This document shows, one piece after another, positions 47,601-56,363 of a DNA stretch of 64,000 nucleotides. Position numbers and translations under genes: made by a program. Every line of letters starts with the position of its first letter. The stretch's first letter is position 1. The notes below the pieces were generated by a model, which saw only the letters and a program-made list of their open reading frames with translations, was not told where the DNA came from and did not search any database. The stretch comes from Desulfuromonadales bacterium (GTDB lineage: Bacteria > Desulfobacterota > Desulfuromonadia > Geobacterales > Pseudopelobacteraceae): contig DUZS01000013.1 of the NCBI GenBank assembly GCA_013349405.1, forward strand, positions 1 through 64,000. The letters run 5' to 3'.

Positions 47601-50600
47601 CTGCATCGAAGGTCGTGCCGTCATTACTGAACTGCATATTCGCCACGCCATTGGCATCCTGCGCCGCAAGTGTCAACGTCACACCCTGGCTGATGGCAGT
47701 GGCGGCGCCGCTGTTTATTACTATAGCCGAAGGGTAGCCCAGTTTTTTTATCGATCCGTCGGTATAATTGTTTGCCAAAGTACCCCGTTCTGACCAATAA
47801 ATCCCCGTGGCATCCGCAACTATACCAACCCCCGGCAAGCCGGTAAGGAGTGTCGTGACAGTGCCCCCGGTTTTTGGAATCGACTTCAGTGCTGTATACC
47901 CGGATTCCATCCAGTACACATTGGTGTCATCTATCGTCATAGAACCGTTATTCCAAGATGGTGCTGAAGTTAGATACTGTTGCCCCGATCCATCTTTGTT
48001 CATTTTACTGATAGTGCCGCCCCCGGTAAGCCAATAGACGTTCGTGGCATCAACTTTTATGGTGGTGGGGTAATCGCCTGTTGCCAGGGTAACCGGGTTG
48101 CTGCCATCCTGACCAATTTTGCCGACATTGCTGCCCATATAGCCTGCCCAATAGACATACGAGGAATCAATAGCAATTGATCCGTAACCGATTTTGACAT
48201 TTGACACCAAAGAAACTTTTGTTCCCGTACCGTCTTTGGCAATTTTGTTTACGGCACTATCATTAGTACCACTCCAACCGGAGTAAGGGGTTCCCGTTTC
48301 CAGCCAATAGATGTTCGTGGCATCGACTGCCGCATTCATCAAACTACCGTTCATTCCGGTAACAAGAGTCGTTATCGCACCACCGGTTTTGGCGACCGAT
48401 TTCAGGTAACTTCCGGAATTAGTCCCATCGGAATACGACCAGTAAACAGCGGCCTTATCCGATGCAACAACCGCCGGATAGGTCAGTCCGGTAGCAAGCG
48501 TGGTAACGTTTCCGCCATATTTGCCGACTTTTCTGATTCTGCCATCGGTGTTGCTATAGTTAACCACGTCGTTATTACTGCCCGCTTCGCCGAAGTAGAC
48601 GCCATCAGCATCAACAACGACGCCCCGTGGATCCATAAGTCCGGAGGCGATGGTGAAAACGGATCGCGCCCCGGAAACAGGGGGTGCGGGAGGAGTTGTG
48701 TCGAGTGTGATTGTGGCGCTGTAGGGAATTGACCAGTTGCCGACGGCATCCTGGAACATAACCGAAACGGTTTTAAGTTCGTCACCTGCGGAAAGCGCCC
48801 AATCGGATTTGCTCGTCGCAACAGCTTCAGGGGTTGACCAGCTAGTGCCATTATTGGAGAACTGCATCTGGCTGCAACCGCTGCCGGCATCATTGCAGGA
48901 AATAGTCAAATTTATCGTTAATACGTTTGTGTAGGTTGCCGCAGGATTTATTGCAATAGTTCCCGTAGGGGCGGTGCTGTCCGAAGATGCAGGAGTAGCA
49001 GTGACCGTAGCTCCAACAGACCAGTTACCGGCTGCATCCGTGGCACAGACGCGGTAGTAGTAAGTAACTCCGCTGGTCAGGCTTGTATGAACAACCGGTT
49101 GACCACCGGAAATGTCAATCAGGGTTCCGTTAGTACACGTTGCTGCAAGTGCGTTTGCGGTGTCAAACACCAGCTTGTAGCCGGTAACACCCACGTTGTC
49201 AGATGCTGCGGTCCAGGAAAGAGAAACCTGGCCGTTACCGGGGGTTGCGGTGAGGGTGTTGTCACTTGAGGGAGCTGAGGTATCAAGATAGATGGATGCG
49301 GTAAACGGACTGGAGGCATTACCGACAACGTCAATGAACTTGACATAAACCGTTTTACTGCCATCACCGGCAGATAGTGTCCAGGGCGCCGATGCAGCAA
49401 AGGGCACCGGTGCATCGAAGGTCGCACCGTCGTTACTGAACTGCATCTGGGCTACACCACTGGCGTCAACGGCCGACAGTGTGAGGGTTACATTTTGAGA
49501 GTTGGTTAAAGAGGCTCCCCCGTTTATTTTGATAGCCACTGTTTCAAGTTTCCTGACCACGCCATCAGTATAGTTTGGTGCTGTACCCACTTCATTGAAA
49601 TACGTTCCAGAAGCGTCTAAGGTAACGGTATACGGATCGTGCATGCCGGAGGCAAGGGTTGTTATGGGCCCACCACCTAGAGGCATCATCTTGACCGTGC
49701 CGTCAGTGTAGTTGTTGCCGGCAGTCCCCTGCTCCAACCAATAGATATAGCCGCCAACAGAATCAACAGCAACCCCACCCGGCGTGTTCAGCCCAGAGGC
49801 AAGTATTGTCGGTGATCCGCCGCTTTTAGGGATTACTTTTAATGTCCCCGGAGCTTCCTGTTGGGTCCAGTAAATATTATTCGCATCCTGGGCCATGATT
49901 GCGGCGTTGATACCGGACAAAAGCTGCGTGGACGAACTGCCCCCTTTGGGTGTCTTGTTCAGAGTACCATTAACACTGTATATCCAGTAGACGTCCGTGG
50001 CATCGATCGTCAGCGGTCCGCTGCCCCATTGTCCGGATGCAGGCCCCCAGTTTGTTACTGCACCACCGTTTACACTGACGCTGCCACCGGTACCATTAAC
50101 AGCGTAATTATTGGTCCAGTAGACTCTGACGCCATCTGTCGCAATAAAGACCGGCCACTGAGTGGACGCTATAGTTGTTATTGCCCCACCATTTACCCCG
50201 ATTTTCTTGATGGCGGACGCCGCATATTCGGCCCAGTATAAATTAATACCGTCAGTTGCGAGATAATATGGCGTGCAGAGTCCGGTCGCCAAAGTGGTGA
50301 CGGCACCGCCAGACTTGGACACTTTCATTACACTGCCATCGCAGGATGGATAGTGCCCTGCAAAGGTCCAGTAGACATTTAAAGCATCGGTTGTAATGGC
50401 ATAGGGACCTGTCGCCGACGTAATTGTTGACAGGAGGACGCCCGAGCCACCTGCAGTGGGCGGCGTATTGTCCACAGTAAAGGTGGCACTCGGCCCGGCT
50501 GCCGGAGCCAGATTGCCGGTCAGATCGCTGGCGGTGCCGGCCGCAATGGAAATGCCAAGGGTGCCGTCACCGGTTATGGACGAAAGGGTAACCGTCCGGG

Positions 50601-53577
50601 TGGTGCCGCTGCCAGTGACCGCGATTGAAGCAGTGGCTGATCCGGTGGTGTTGAGGCTGATATTGCCAGAGGCAACTGTAGCGGCGCTGAAGTTGGCATC
50701 AGCGTAGGTGACGGTGTAGGTGATCGGGCCGCTTTTGGTGAGAGTGGCTGATGGTGCACCGATGGAGATGGTGGGAGGAGTAGAGTCGGCAAAATTGGCC
50801 GCGATATTCAGGTTGGCTGTGACATTAGTCACCGTCAGCGGATTGGTCGTAGTTGTTGTAAAGCCCGCGCCGGTCCAGTTGACAAAGCTGTAGCCGGGAT
50901 TGGCATTGGCAGTGACTGCCGTCGCACTGCCCCCGCTGCTGATGCCGGTCTGGCTGGCAGTGCCGGTCAGGGTGCCGGTGCCGGCAGGAGCCACGGCAAA
51001 ATTCACCGAAAAGGTTGACCCGGCAAACGAAACTGGCACTGGCACGGCAGTCGTATCCGTGACAGTCATGGCAAAGATTTTTGCGAACTTGTTTCCGCTG
51101 GAGTCTGCGGCGACCGGTATCGTTTTTGTGGCGGTAAGGCCTGGGTCAGAAGCCACAAGCACCGGCGTACTGATGGCAGTTGCCGCATTTCCGGACATCT
51201 GTCCTGCACTGTCCAACTTCATAAGCCAGGCATCAATGACATACATTCCGGTGCCGATTTGCGTCTGACCGACCAGAATATAGCCACCGTCAACGGTTGG
51301 CTGCACCGCTGAGCCATAATCAAATATAGATCCGGCACCGCCATATGTGTGATTCCAGAGCAAGTTCCCGCTTGAATCGACTTTTATCAGCAGGGCGTCA
51401 CGACTGCCGTTCACCGGAGTGGACCCAGCCATTATGTATCCACCATCAAAGGTCTTGCTCATGGAAGTGACAGCAGTATCACCATAGCTCTGCTGCCAGA
51501 CAATCGCACCTGCAGCATCAATTTTGGCAATAAAGGTATTGTTACCGGCCGAATATGCCGGATTCGAGTATCCGGCAACCGTATAGCTGCCATCAGCGTT
51601 CTGCACAACCGAGGCTATTTCATAGGTATTCCCTGTTTTGCCGAATGCCGCTCTCCAGGCAATTGTGCCATCAGCATCGACCTTGTGCAGCACCGCTGAT
51701 GTTCCATCACCACCACCGATAATGTATCCACCATCCGTGGTCTGAATTATTTTATCGGAACCACCGGCACCAAGATACTTCTGCCACTCGGTAGTTCCAT
51801 CACTGGCAATCTTGACCAGCCAGAAAGAACCACCTGAGCCTCCAGCTGCAATGAAACCTCCGTCTGCTGATTGTATTACTGAAGAAAGTGAGTCATATAC
51901 TGCGGTATCACTGCCAAAAGCCCGGTTCCAGATATGCGTGCCGGAAGCATCCAGACGCATCACCCAACCGCGACTCCCGCCATTGACATTGGCCCGTCCC
52001 GTTAGAATATAGCCGCCGTCACCCAACTGCTGAATAGAAGCAACCCATTCATCCGCTTTTTGATTGAAGTTATCTTTCCCCCCGTACTGCTTCTGCCAGG
52101 CGACCGTGCCATCGGCATTCATTTTCACGACCCAGTAATTTCGTGTCACACCGCCATTATATCCGTAGTTGCCGGCCATAACATAACCGCCATCGGCAGT
52201 CTGCTGCACCACTGAAGCCACATCTTCAGTGCCTATCGTTCCCAAACTGTTGGACCAGGTTTGCATTGCCGGAGGAGTTGAAGTGTAATTGGCGGTGATG
52301 TTTTTGGTTGCATCCATGGTTACCATGCAGACCGTGGAAATATTGCCGTTACAGGCAGAACCGTTCCAGGTATTGAAGTACGTTCCAGGCGGCGGGGTGG
52401 CGGTCATAGTAACGAGGGTACCCGATGGGTACGGGCCGCTGTTGACGGGAATAACGGTTACCGTCCCATTGACACCACCGGCGCCGACAACTCCCACAGT
52501 GAGAGCATATATATTGCTGTCAATGATCTGGACTGTCGTGCTGCTTGCCACATAAGCAAAGGTGCTGGCTGTATCTACGGCGACAGAATTGGCAGTGAGC
52601 ATTAATCGTGAGATGGTATTTGTTGCACCATCAATGATGATCAGCGGGTTCGCGGCCGCATACACGACATTGGCACTGGTATTGATAGCAAGCTTGGCAG
52701 CATAGACCGGAAGGGTAGCGGTGGTATTGTCTACACCGTTGATCACAGTCAGAGCAGTGTTGTCGGCGACATAAATCTTATTGGTGACCTGATTTACCGC
52801 CACGACTTGTGGATTGGTACCGGCAGTAATGGTGACAGGAGCTGCCGTAAGGTCTGCACCGTTGATAACGCTGACATTGCTGCTGTTATAATTTGCGATA
52901 TAAACCTTGTTGGCTGTTTCGTTGACTGCCAATGCAATTGGATATGTACCGACAGTGACCGTGGCAGCCACCGTATCACTGGCTCCGCTGATTACTGTCA
53001 CCGTATTGCTGTTACCATTAGCCACATACACCATGTTTCTGGTTTCATCAACGGCAACTGCTACTGGAGTGCTGCCAACTGGCACCGTTGCCGTAATCGT
53101 TGTCCCGTTGATAGCTAGTAATGAGTTCGTGCCAGAGCGAGAGACATAGACCGAATCGGTCACCGTGTTCACCGCTATGCCGGTGACATTGCCCGACACA
53201 GCGCTGACAAATGTGGCAACATTCGTTCCACCGTCTATCTCCGTTACGCCCGGCAAACCTGAAAAGCCCGCGTGACGAGTGTAGATCTTCTTGTTGTGCG
53301 GATTGACCAAAAGACCGACTATCGGCTGGGTAATGGGTATCGTGGCAGATAAGGTATTGGTCCCACCGTCAATGACCTCGACGGTGGTTCCCCCGTTAGA
53401 CGCAGTATATATCTTGTTCATGCTTGGGATAAATCCTACATAACTGGGATAAGTTGCGGCAATGCTCGTCTTAACCATGTGGGCATCGGCACGGTCCGGC
53501 AACAGCATGATGCTGAGCGAACAACAGAAAAACAGCAGAATTTCGATCAGAAAAGATGCGTGGATATTTTTTTTCAT
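44620..53577 (-). CDS. Giant secreted multi-beta-propeller protein (2985 residues)
   Basis: A signal peptide (cut near RADA-H) is followed, N to C, by: a YncE-like propeller (about 36-355); a bacterial-repeat domain; seven or so units of DGGYI..G/W...YGG type (about 440-790); further beta domains; a YWTD/NHL-like propeller (about 1040-1350); Ig-like and fibronectin type III domains; a second YWTD-like propeller (about 1640-1945); an Ig-like and two fibronectin domains; a second YncE-like propeller of 42-residue blades (about 2200-2495); MBG-type domains; and an end resembling a dockerin (NLGDTIVTLRRVIGL). No LPXTG, PEP-CTERM or membrane anchor was seen. It is probably an extracellular or surface scaffold or adhesin. 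It heads an operon with outer-membrane, FecR and cyclase genes. Confidence 0.85.
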   Translation of the reverse strand: MKKNIHASFLIEILLFFCCSLSIMLLPDRADAHMVKTSIAATYPSYVGFIPSMNKIYTASNGGTTVEVIDGGTNTLSATIPITQPIVGLLVNPHNKKIYTRHAGFSGLPGVTEIDGGTNVATFVSAVSGNVTGIAVNTVTDSVYVSRSGTNSLLAINGTTITATVPVGSTPVAVAVDETRNMVYVANGNSNTVTVISGASDTVAATVTVGTYPIALAVNETANKVYIANYNSSNVSVINGADLTAAPVTITAGTNPQVVAVNQVTNKIYVADNTALTVINGVDNTTATLPVYAAKLAINTSANVVYAAANPLIIIDGATNTISRLMLTANSVAVDTASTFAYVASSTTVQIIDSNIYALTVGVVGAGGVNGTVTVIPVNSGPYPSGTLVTMTATPPPGTYFNTWNGSACNGNISTVCMVTMDATKNITANYTSTPPAMQTWSNSLGTIGTEDVASVVQQTADGGYVMAGNYGYNGGVTRNYWVVKMNADGTVAWQKQYGGKDNFNQKADEWVASIQQLGDGGYILTGRANVNGGSRGWVMRLDASGTHIWNRAFGSDTAVYDSLSSVIQSADGGFIAAGGSGGSFWLVKIASDGTTEWQKYLGAGGSDKIIQTTDGGYIIGGGDGTSAVLHKVDADGTIAWRAAFGKTGNTYEIASVVQNADGSYTVAGYSNPAYSAGNNTFIAKIDAAGAIVWQQSYGDTAVTSMSKTFDGGYIMAGSTPVNGSRDALLIKVDSSGNLLWNHTYGGAGSIFDYGSAVQPTVDGGYILVGQTQIGTGMYVIDAWLMKLDSAGQMSGNAATAISTPVLVASDPGLTATKTIPVAADSSGNKFAKIFAMTVTDTTAVPVPVSFAGSTFSVNFAVAPAGTGTLTGTASQTGISSGGSATAVTANANPGYSFVNWTGAGFTTTTTNPLTVTNVTANLNIAANFADSTPPTISIGAPSATLTKSGPITYTVTYADANFSAATVASGNISLNTTGSATASIAVTGSGTTRTVTLSSITGDGTLGISIAAGTASDLTGNLAPAAGPSATFTVDNTPPTAGGSGVLLSTITSATGPYAITTDALNVYWTFAGHYPSCDGSVMKVSKSGGAVTTLATGLCTPYYLATDGINLYWAEYAASAIKKIGVNGGAITTIASTQWPVFIATDGVRVYWTNNYAVNGTGGSVSVNGGAVTNWGPASGQWGSGPLTIDATDVYWIYSVNGTLNKTPKGGSSSTQLLSGINAAIMAQDANNIYWTQQEAPGTLKVIPKSGGSPTILASGLNTPGGVAVDSVGGYIYWLEQGTAGNNYTDGTVKMMPLGGGPITTLASGMHDPYTVTLDASGTYFNEVGTAPNYTDGVVRKLETVAIKINGGASLTNSQNVTLTLSAVDASGVAQMQFSNDGATFDAPVPFAASAPWTLSAGDGSKTVYVKFIDVVGNASSPFTASIYLDTSAPSSDNTLTATPGNGQVSLSWTAASDNVGVTGYKLVFDTANALAATCTNGTLIDISGGQPVVHTSLTSGVTYYYRVCATDAAGNWSVGATVTATPASSDSTAPTGTIAINPAATYTNVLTINLTISCNDAGSGCSQMQFSNNGTSWSTPEAVATSKSDWALSAGDELKTVSVMFQDAVGNWSIPYSATITLDTTPPAPPVSGARSVFTIASGLMDPRGVVVDADGVYFGEAGSNNDVVNYSNTDGRIRKVGKYGGNVTTLATGLTYPAVVASDKAAVYWSYSDGTNSGSYLKSVAKTGGAITTLVTGMNGSLMNAAVDATNIYWLETGTPYSGWSGTNDSAVNKIAKDGTGTKVSLVSNVKIGYGSIAIDSSYVYWAGYMGSNVGKIGQDGSNPVTLATGDYPTTIKVDATNVYWLTGGGTISKMNKDGSGQQYLTSAPSWNNGSMTIDDTNVYWMESGYTALKSIPKTGGTVTTLLTGLPGVGIVADATGIYWSERGTLANNYTDGSIKKLGYPSAIVINSGAATAISQGVTLTLAAQDANGVANMQFSNDGTTFDAAVTYATSAAWNLAAGVGVKTVYVKFQDIAGNWSAPYSASTLYTTAPGAPTSVTAAAGNTQTTVSFSAPADGGSPITGYTVVSAPAGGTDSNAGTTGLSHIITGLANGTTYTFTVTATNTVGAGLASAASNSVTPSIPPPAAPIIGTATPGNSQATITWNPVSGATYYNIYRSTTSGVQGTLVGSSTTTSYIDTTAVNGTTYYYTVTASDSTQRVYVANEVSFNTSVIDTATNTVSATINATGNDPTNVAINSQTNRAYVTNVYGNSVDVINTNTNTVVATITGLSGPNGVAVNPLTNRAYVTNGTPNTVSVIDTTSNTIIATISGMSAVASITVNPLTNRAYVTSWGGSTVYVINTTDNTVVANVGVGLQSARVAVNPQTSRAYVTNYSDNTISVVDITNNTVVTTITGVTTPSGIAVDPQTNRVYVTNLSGNTVSVIDATSNAVVKTIPVGSLPSSIVVIPQINRAYVPGQGGGVSVIDTTTNTVVTTVTVGTLPLGLDVYTVVNGGEGASSSQVSVTPVAPVTTAVVSPSAGANGTISPSTPQTITSGSSASFTITSNSGYSASVGGTCGGSLVGTTFTTNAVSADCTVVASFTSTVPPSPTASITNTPVTYNSFVQTATVACLGGGTATLASGGSGTNAGSYPATVDCAASTNYSAASGLSAGNFAINKADAAISWPTASVITYGQTLAASTLNGGTATPAGAFAFTTLTTAPTAGTAAQSVTFTPNDSANFNITTGTVSVTVNKANPVITWANPTAINSGTALSATQLNAASGGIAGTFAYTPPSGTVLNAGAGQTLSVTFTPTDIANFNGQSATTAITVIFVDTTAPDTTFTAPTTAPTRAVAITLSATDAAGVTGYLLKDTAVPPLATDPDWMNTPPTSYTFRTWGNNILYAYAKDAAGNISAPKLTVVLIGPTDGIIVPAAQKLEPTLEDALRSLNFAMKVMTPTPEEFAGANVSPLVNGIPQPPGNKTMINLGDTIVTLRRVIGL
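46195..46960 (-). repeat. Tandem 126-bp coding repeats: second YncE-like propeller
   Basis: The landmark cacata/aacata/cacgta (in YVTN-type blades) occurs at 46195, 46321, 46447, 46573, 46699, 46825 and 46954: five exact 126-bp intervals and one of 129. Each unit encodes a 42-residue blade with RAYVTN...NTVSVIDT.TNTV. This is a clear expansion of propeller blades in the giant gene. Confidence 0.9.
47740..48670 (-). repeat. YWTD-like propeller repeats (second copy)
   Basis: The translation shows repeated VYW and IYW motifs (VYWSYSDG, IYWLETG, VYWAGYMG, VYWLTGGG, VYWMESG, IYWSERG) at about 40-50 residue steps, each followed by a K.G...TL.TG unit. A similar stretch lies at 49530-50450, so the module seems duplicated within the gene. 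Confidence 0.75.
49530..50450 (-). repeat. YWTD-like propeller repeats (first copy)
   Basis: Units with VYWTFAGH, LYWAEYAA, VYWTNNYA, VYWIYSVN, IYWTQQEA and IYWLEQGT occur at about 40-50 residue steps. The order of units and the flanking Ig-like domain resemble those at 47480-48670, which suggests an ancient internal duplication. Confidence 0.75.
51200..52260 (-). repeat. DGGYI-type repeats in the giant gene
   Basis: About seven units with the pattern QQT.DGGY...G....D..L.K.D..G...W...YGG encode a further propeller-like domain (QTADGGYVMAG, QLGDGGYILTG, QSADGGFIAAG, QTTDGGYIIGG, QNADGSYTVAG, KTFDGGYIMAG, PTVDGGYILVG). Confidence 0.8.
52510..53480 (-). repeat. First YncE-like propeller repeats in the giant gene
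   Basis: Blades of about 40-43 residues with KIYTASNGG, NMVYVANGNSNTVTV, KVYIANYNSSNVSV and KIYVADNTALTV fill residues about 36-355. They are less regular than the second array at 46195-46960. Confidence 0.8.
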
Positions 53578-53634
53578 AAATTTCCCCTCTCCGGATTCAG
53601 CAATAGTTCATTTCAATTAGCCGCCACTTTGGGG

Positions 53635-53663
53635 ATATTAATATACTTATAGAGCTAATTCAA
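53635..53663 (-). promoter_or_regulatory. Predicted sigma-70-type promoter of the giant-protein operon
   Basis: On the minus strand TTGAAT (53663-53658) and TAATAT (53640-53635) are 17 bp apart, and the -10 box lies 57 bp before the giant gene's ATG, after an A/T-rich stretch. This promoter and the plus-strand promoter below form a divergent pair in a 217-bp gap. Confidence 0.5.
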
Positions 53664-53708
53664 ATAAAATATAATTTTAAAAAGTAAATATGAACGTGAT
53701 AAACTGAA

Positions 53709-53738
53709 TTGACGCTGTCCCGTTCGAGCTGATATTAT
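53709..53738 (+). promoter_or_regulatory. Predicted sigma-70-type promoter of the cNMP-binding polyferredoxin gene
   Basis: TTGACG (53709-53714) and TATTAT (53733-53738) are 18 bp apart, 56 bp before the ATG at 53795. CGGAG forms the Shine-Dalgarno. Confidence 0.5.
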
Positions 53739-53794
53739 TCTAGATGTAGAAAAGAATAAAACATGCATTCATAATTTCTCCGGAGTATTAATTA

Positions 53795-56359
53795 ATGGAA
53801 ACCTCTTCTATCAGCAGTGCCGAAATCAGCGCAATCACTCTTTTCAAAGATATTCCGGAAGGTGAACTGATAAAGATTGCTCCCCGACTCACGTCGAAAA
53901 CATTTCCCGCCGGTCAGACCATCATCTTCCGAGGCGATGAGGGTTATTCGATGTTCATCCTGCTGGAAGGGGCGGCCGCGGTCACGCTGATTAATGATGA
54001 GGGGGTGGAGTACACAATTGCCGAACTCGGCCCGGGGGAGGCTTTCGGCGAGATGGCGCTCCTCACCGGCGAACCGCGCTCGGCGAATGTGAAAGCAGTC
54101 GGAGAAACGACCGTTGTCGAGATCGGCCAGGATCATCTCAACGAACTGATGGATGCCTGCCCGGGGCTTAACCGGGCGCTTTTCCGGCTGCTCGCCAAAC
54201 GCCTCGGTGCCATGGGCGTTCTGCAGAACACGCAGCATCTCGAACGGGTCGAACTGATCGCCTCTCTGATGACAGTGCGGAGCAAGCCGGAACGGGATAC
54301 TTTTCCGGGAAGCACAAAATGGGCGGTCGAGTTTAACGCGACGCTGAAAAAGCTGGCAGGGGAACGGCAGCATGTGCTCGTGCTTGGTGAAGCAGGAACG
54401 GAGACAAAGCTGGCCGCCAATCTGATCCATCATTATGGAGAGGGTGGGGCGGGTCCGATGCTCTATCTCGACTGTGGTAACCCGCCCCCTGTCCAGCGTG
54501 AAAGGGCGAACCTGCAGGAACAGCCAAACGACTCCCTGTACAAGGAGGTGGCACAGGAGGGCGCGCTTTTCGGGCATACGGCAGAGTCGGGAAAATACGG
54601 CAAGGGCGACAGGATCGGGTTGCTGGATCTTGCCGGCGGCGGAGTGCTGCTGCTTGACAACATTGATCAACTGACGCAGCGGGTTCAGATCCAGCTGCTG
54701 GATGCTCTGGCGGCGGATACGGGGGCAAAAGGGAAAGTCCGGGTCATCGCCACATGTCGCACCCACGAAGGCGATGGCGATCTTGACCCGGCACTGCGCA
54801 GGGTGATAGCTGAGGCAACGGTGACCGTCAAACCGCTCAGGGAACGGAGGAAGGATATCCACGCGATAGCCCTGCTCTATCTTGACGAATATAATCGCAA
54901 GTTCAGTAAACAGACCACAAAGTTCAGCACCGCTGCCTTGAACATGCTGCTTGATCACTCATGGCCGCTGAACAGTCTTGAGCTTCGGCAGGTGGTGGAA
55001 AGAGCTGTTGCCAGCTCGCAACAGGAGAAAATTGATGCCGACCATATTTTCCTGAATCTTCCAAAGTTTGCCATGACCGGCAAATTCAACCTGCTCAAGA
55101 GCGCGCGACTCGACGCTCTGGTCAGAAACAGGTGGGTTCCTCTCGGGCTGAAAATGGTCTCCGTGCCGTTTATACTTTTTCTGATGATAGTTACCCTGAT
55201 CGGGCCCGAAAAACAGAATGTTGCCAATCTGATCGTCTGGTCGGTCTGGTGGCCGTTTCTGATCTTCTCAATCGCCTTCACGTCACGAAGCTGGTGCGCG
55301 TACTGCCCGCTTCCGGTTATATCCGACGGCGTCTCGTCGTTTCGCTCCCGCTTCAGCCCGGTTCCGGTATTTTTGAGCAGATACGGGGTCTGGTGCGGAG
55401 TTATCGGCTTTGCGCTGATTGTTGCGGTGGAGCATCTGACTCATATGTTTACCACCCCGCGTGCAACCGCTCTGCTGCTGCTGTCAGTCCTCGGCGGCGC
55501 GGTGGTGACGACGCTGCTGTACGGCAGCCGTTCCTGGTGCAAGCATCTCTGCCCCCTGGGGAGCATGCTCGGCACCACGGCTTCCCTGTCGATCCTTGAA
55601 ATCGGGAGCAATCCCAACGTCTGCTCGACCCAGTGCCAGACGCTTGATTGTATCAAGGATAATAACTGCCCGATGGGACTGCATCCGTCGTCAGCGGCGC
55701 TCACGAGAGAATGCGTCCTTTGTCTCGCCTGTGTCAAAAGCTGTCAGCATCACTCAGCGCGGCTGAACCTCCGTATGCCCTGGCAACAGATGATCGCGCG
55801 CGGAAAATGGGAGTGGAGCGTCAGTATCAGCGCCCTGCTCATGGTCGCCATGGTGCTTGCCGTCAGGGGAGCCGAATGGAGTGCAGCGGGGCGCCTGCTC
55901 GGCAGGGTAGTGCCGGATCTCCCGGCCCTGCTTCATGACACTGCCGTCCTGTTACTGATCGTCTCCCTGTTTCTGGCTGCCGCCGCCATGGCAGCGGGGT
56001 TTCCGTTCAGCGGCAACTGGCGCAAAAATTTGCAGATATCCGGCTATCCGTATCTTTTTATGGCGTTTGCCGGACTCTTCAATCTCTATTTCTATGAATT
56101 TGTTCATCATGGCAATCAGCTTGGCGTGTGGGCACTGCAGAATCTTTCTCTCGACCGCTTCATTCCCGCAGAGTGGGTGACCCCGGAGTTGGGCACGTTG
56201 CAGATCGTGTTCCCGATCATCTCTATTCTCGGAGGAGCCGCAGCCAATTACCTGCTTGGCAAGCTCGTCCGGCGGGAGTCGCTGCCGCAGTTTCTGCTGC
56301 GGAGCAACCAGCTGCTGATAGCAGTAACCGTAGTTCTGTATGTTCTGATGTTCTGGTGA
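53795..56359 (+). CDS. Fusion: cNMP-binding domain, degenerate sigma-54-type AAA+ module, membrane polyferredoxin
   Basis: The 854-residue protein begins with a cyclic-nucleotide-binding domain (about 10-130) whose phosphate cassette is intact (84-99, FGEMALLTGEPRSANV). Residues about 165-425 resemble the AAA+ domain of sigma-54 activators, but Walker A is GEAGTETK, so the expected GTGK is lost. Walker B ends LLLDNID, the GAFTGA loop is absent and no HTH follows. From about 445 comes a membrane part with CAYCP and CKHLCP, two 4Fe-4S sites (C610/614/619/625 and C640/643/646/650) and several TM helices, as in NapH/NosR/CcoG-type electron carriers. A cyclic-nucleotide-gated membrane redox protein is inferred. 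Its stop is 4 bp from the convergent glnE stop. Confidence 0.85.
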   Translation: METSSISSAEISAITLFKDIPEGELIKIAPRLTSKTFPAGQTIIFRGDEGYSMFILLEGAAAVTLINDEGVEYTIAELGPGEAFGEMALLTGEPRSANVKAVGETTVVEIGQDHLNELMDACPGLNRALFRLLAKRLGAMGVLQNTQHLERVELIASLMTVRSKPERDTFPGSTKWAVEFNATLKKLAGERQHVLVLGEAGTETKLAANLIHHYGEGGAGPMLYLDCGNPPPVQRERANLQEQPNDSLYKEVAQEGALFGHTAESGKYGKGDRIGLLDLAGGGVLLLDNIDQLTQRVQIQLLDALAADTGAKGKVRVIATCRTHEGDGDLDPALRRVIAEATVTVKPLRERRKDIHAIALLYLDEYNRKFSKQTTKFSTAALNMLLDHSWPLNSLELRQVVERAVASSQQEKIDADHIFLNLPKFAMTGKFNLLKSARLDALVRNRWVPLGLKMVSVPFILFLMIVTLIGPEKQNVANLIVWSVWWPFLIFSIAFTSRSWCAYCPLPVISDGVSSFRSRFSPVPVFLSRYGVWCGVIGFALIVAVEHLTHMFTTPRATALLLLSVLGGAVVTTLLYGSRSWCKHLCPLGSMLGTTASLSILEIGSNPNVCSTQCQTLDCIKDNNCPMGLHPSSAALTRECVLCLACVKSCQHHSARLNLRMPWQQMIARGKWEWSVSISALLMVAMVLAVRGAEWSAAGRLLGRVVPDLPALLHDTAVLLLIVSLFLAAAAMAAGFPFSGNWRKNLQISGYPYLFMAFAGLFNLYFYEFVHHGNQLGVWALQNLSLDRFIPAEWVTPELGTLQIVFPIISILGGAAANYLLGKLVRRESLPQFLLRSNQLLIAVTVVLYVLMFW

Positions 56360-56363
56360 AACC

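Noticed and set aside
53792..54958. Minus-strand open frame of 388 codons within the cNMP/polyferredoxin gene
   Set aside because: It has no recognisable domain or ribosome-binding site, and the opposite frame has clear cNMP-binding and AAA+ motifs.
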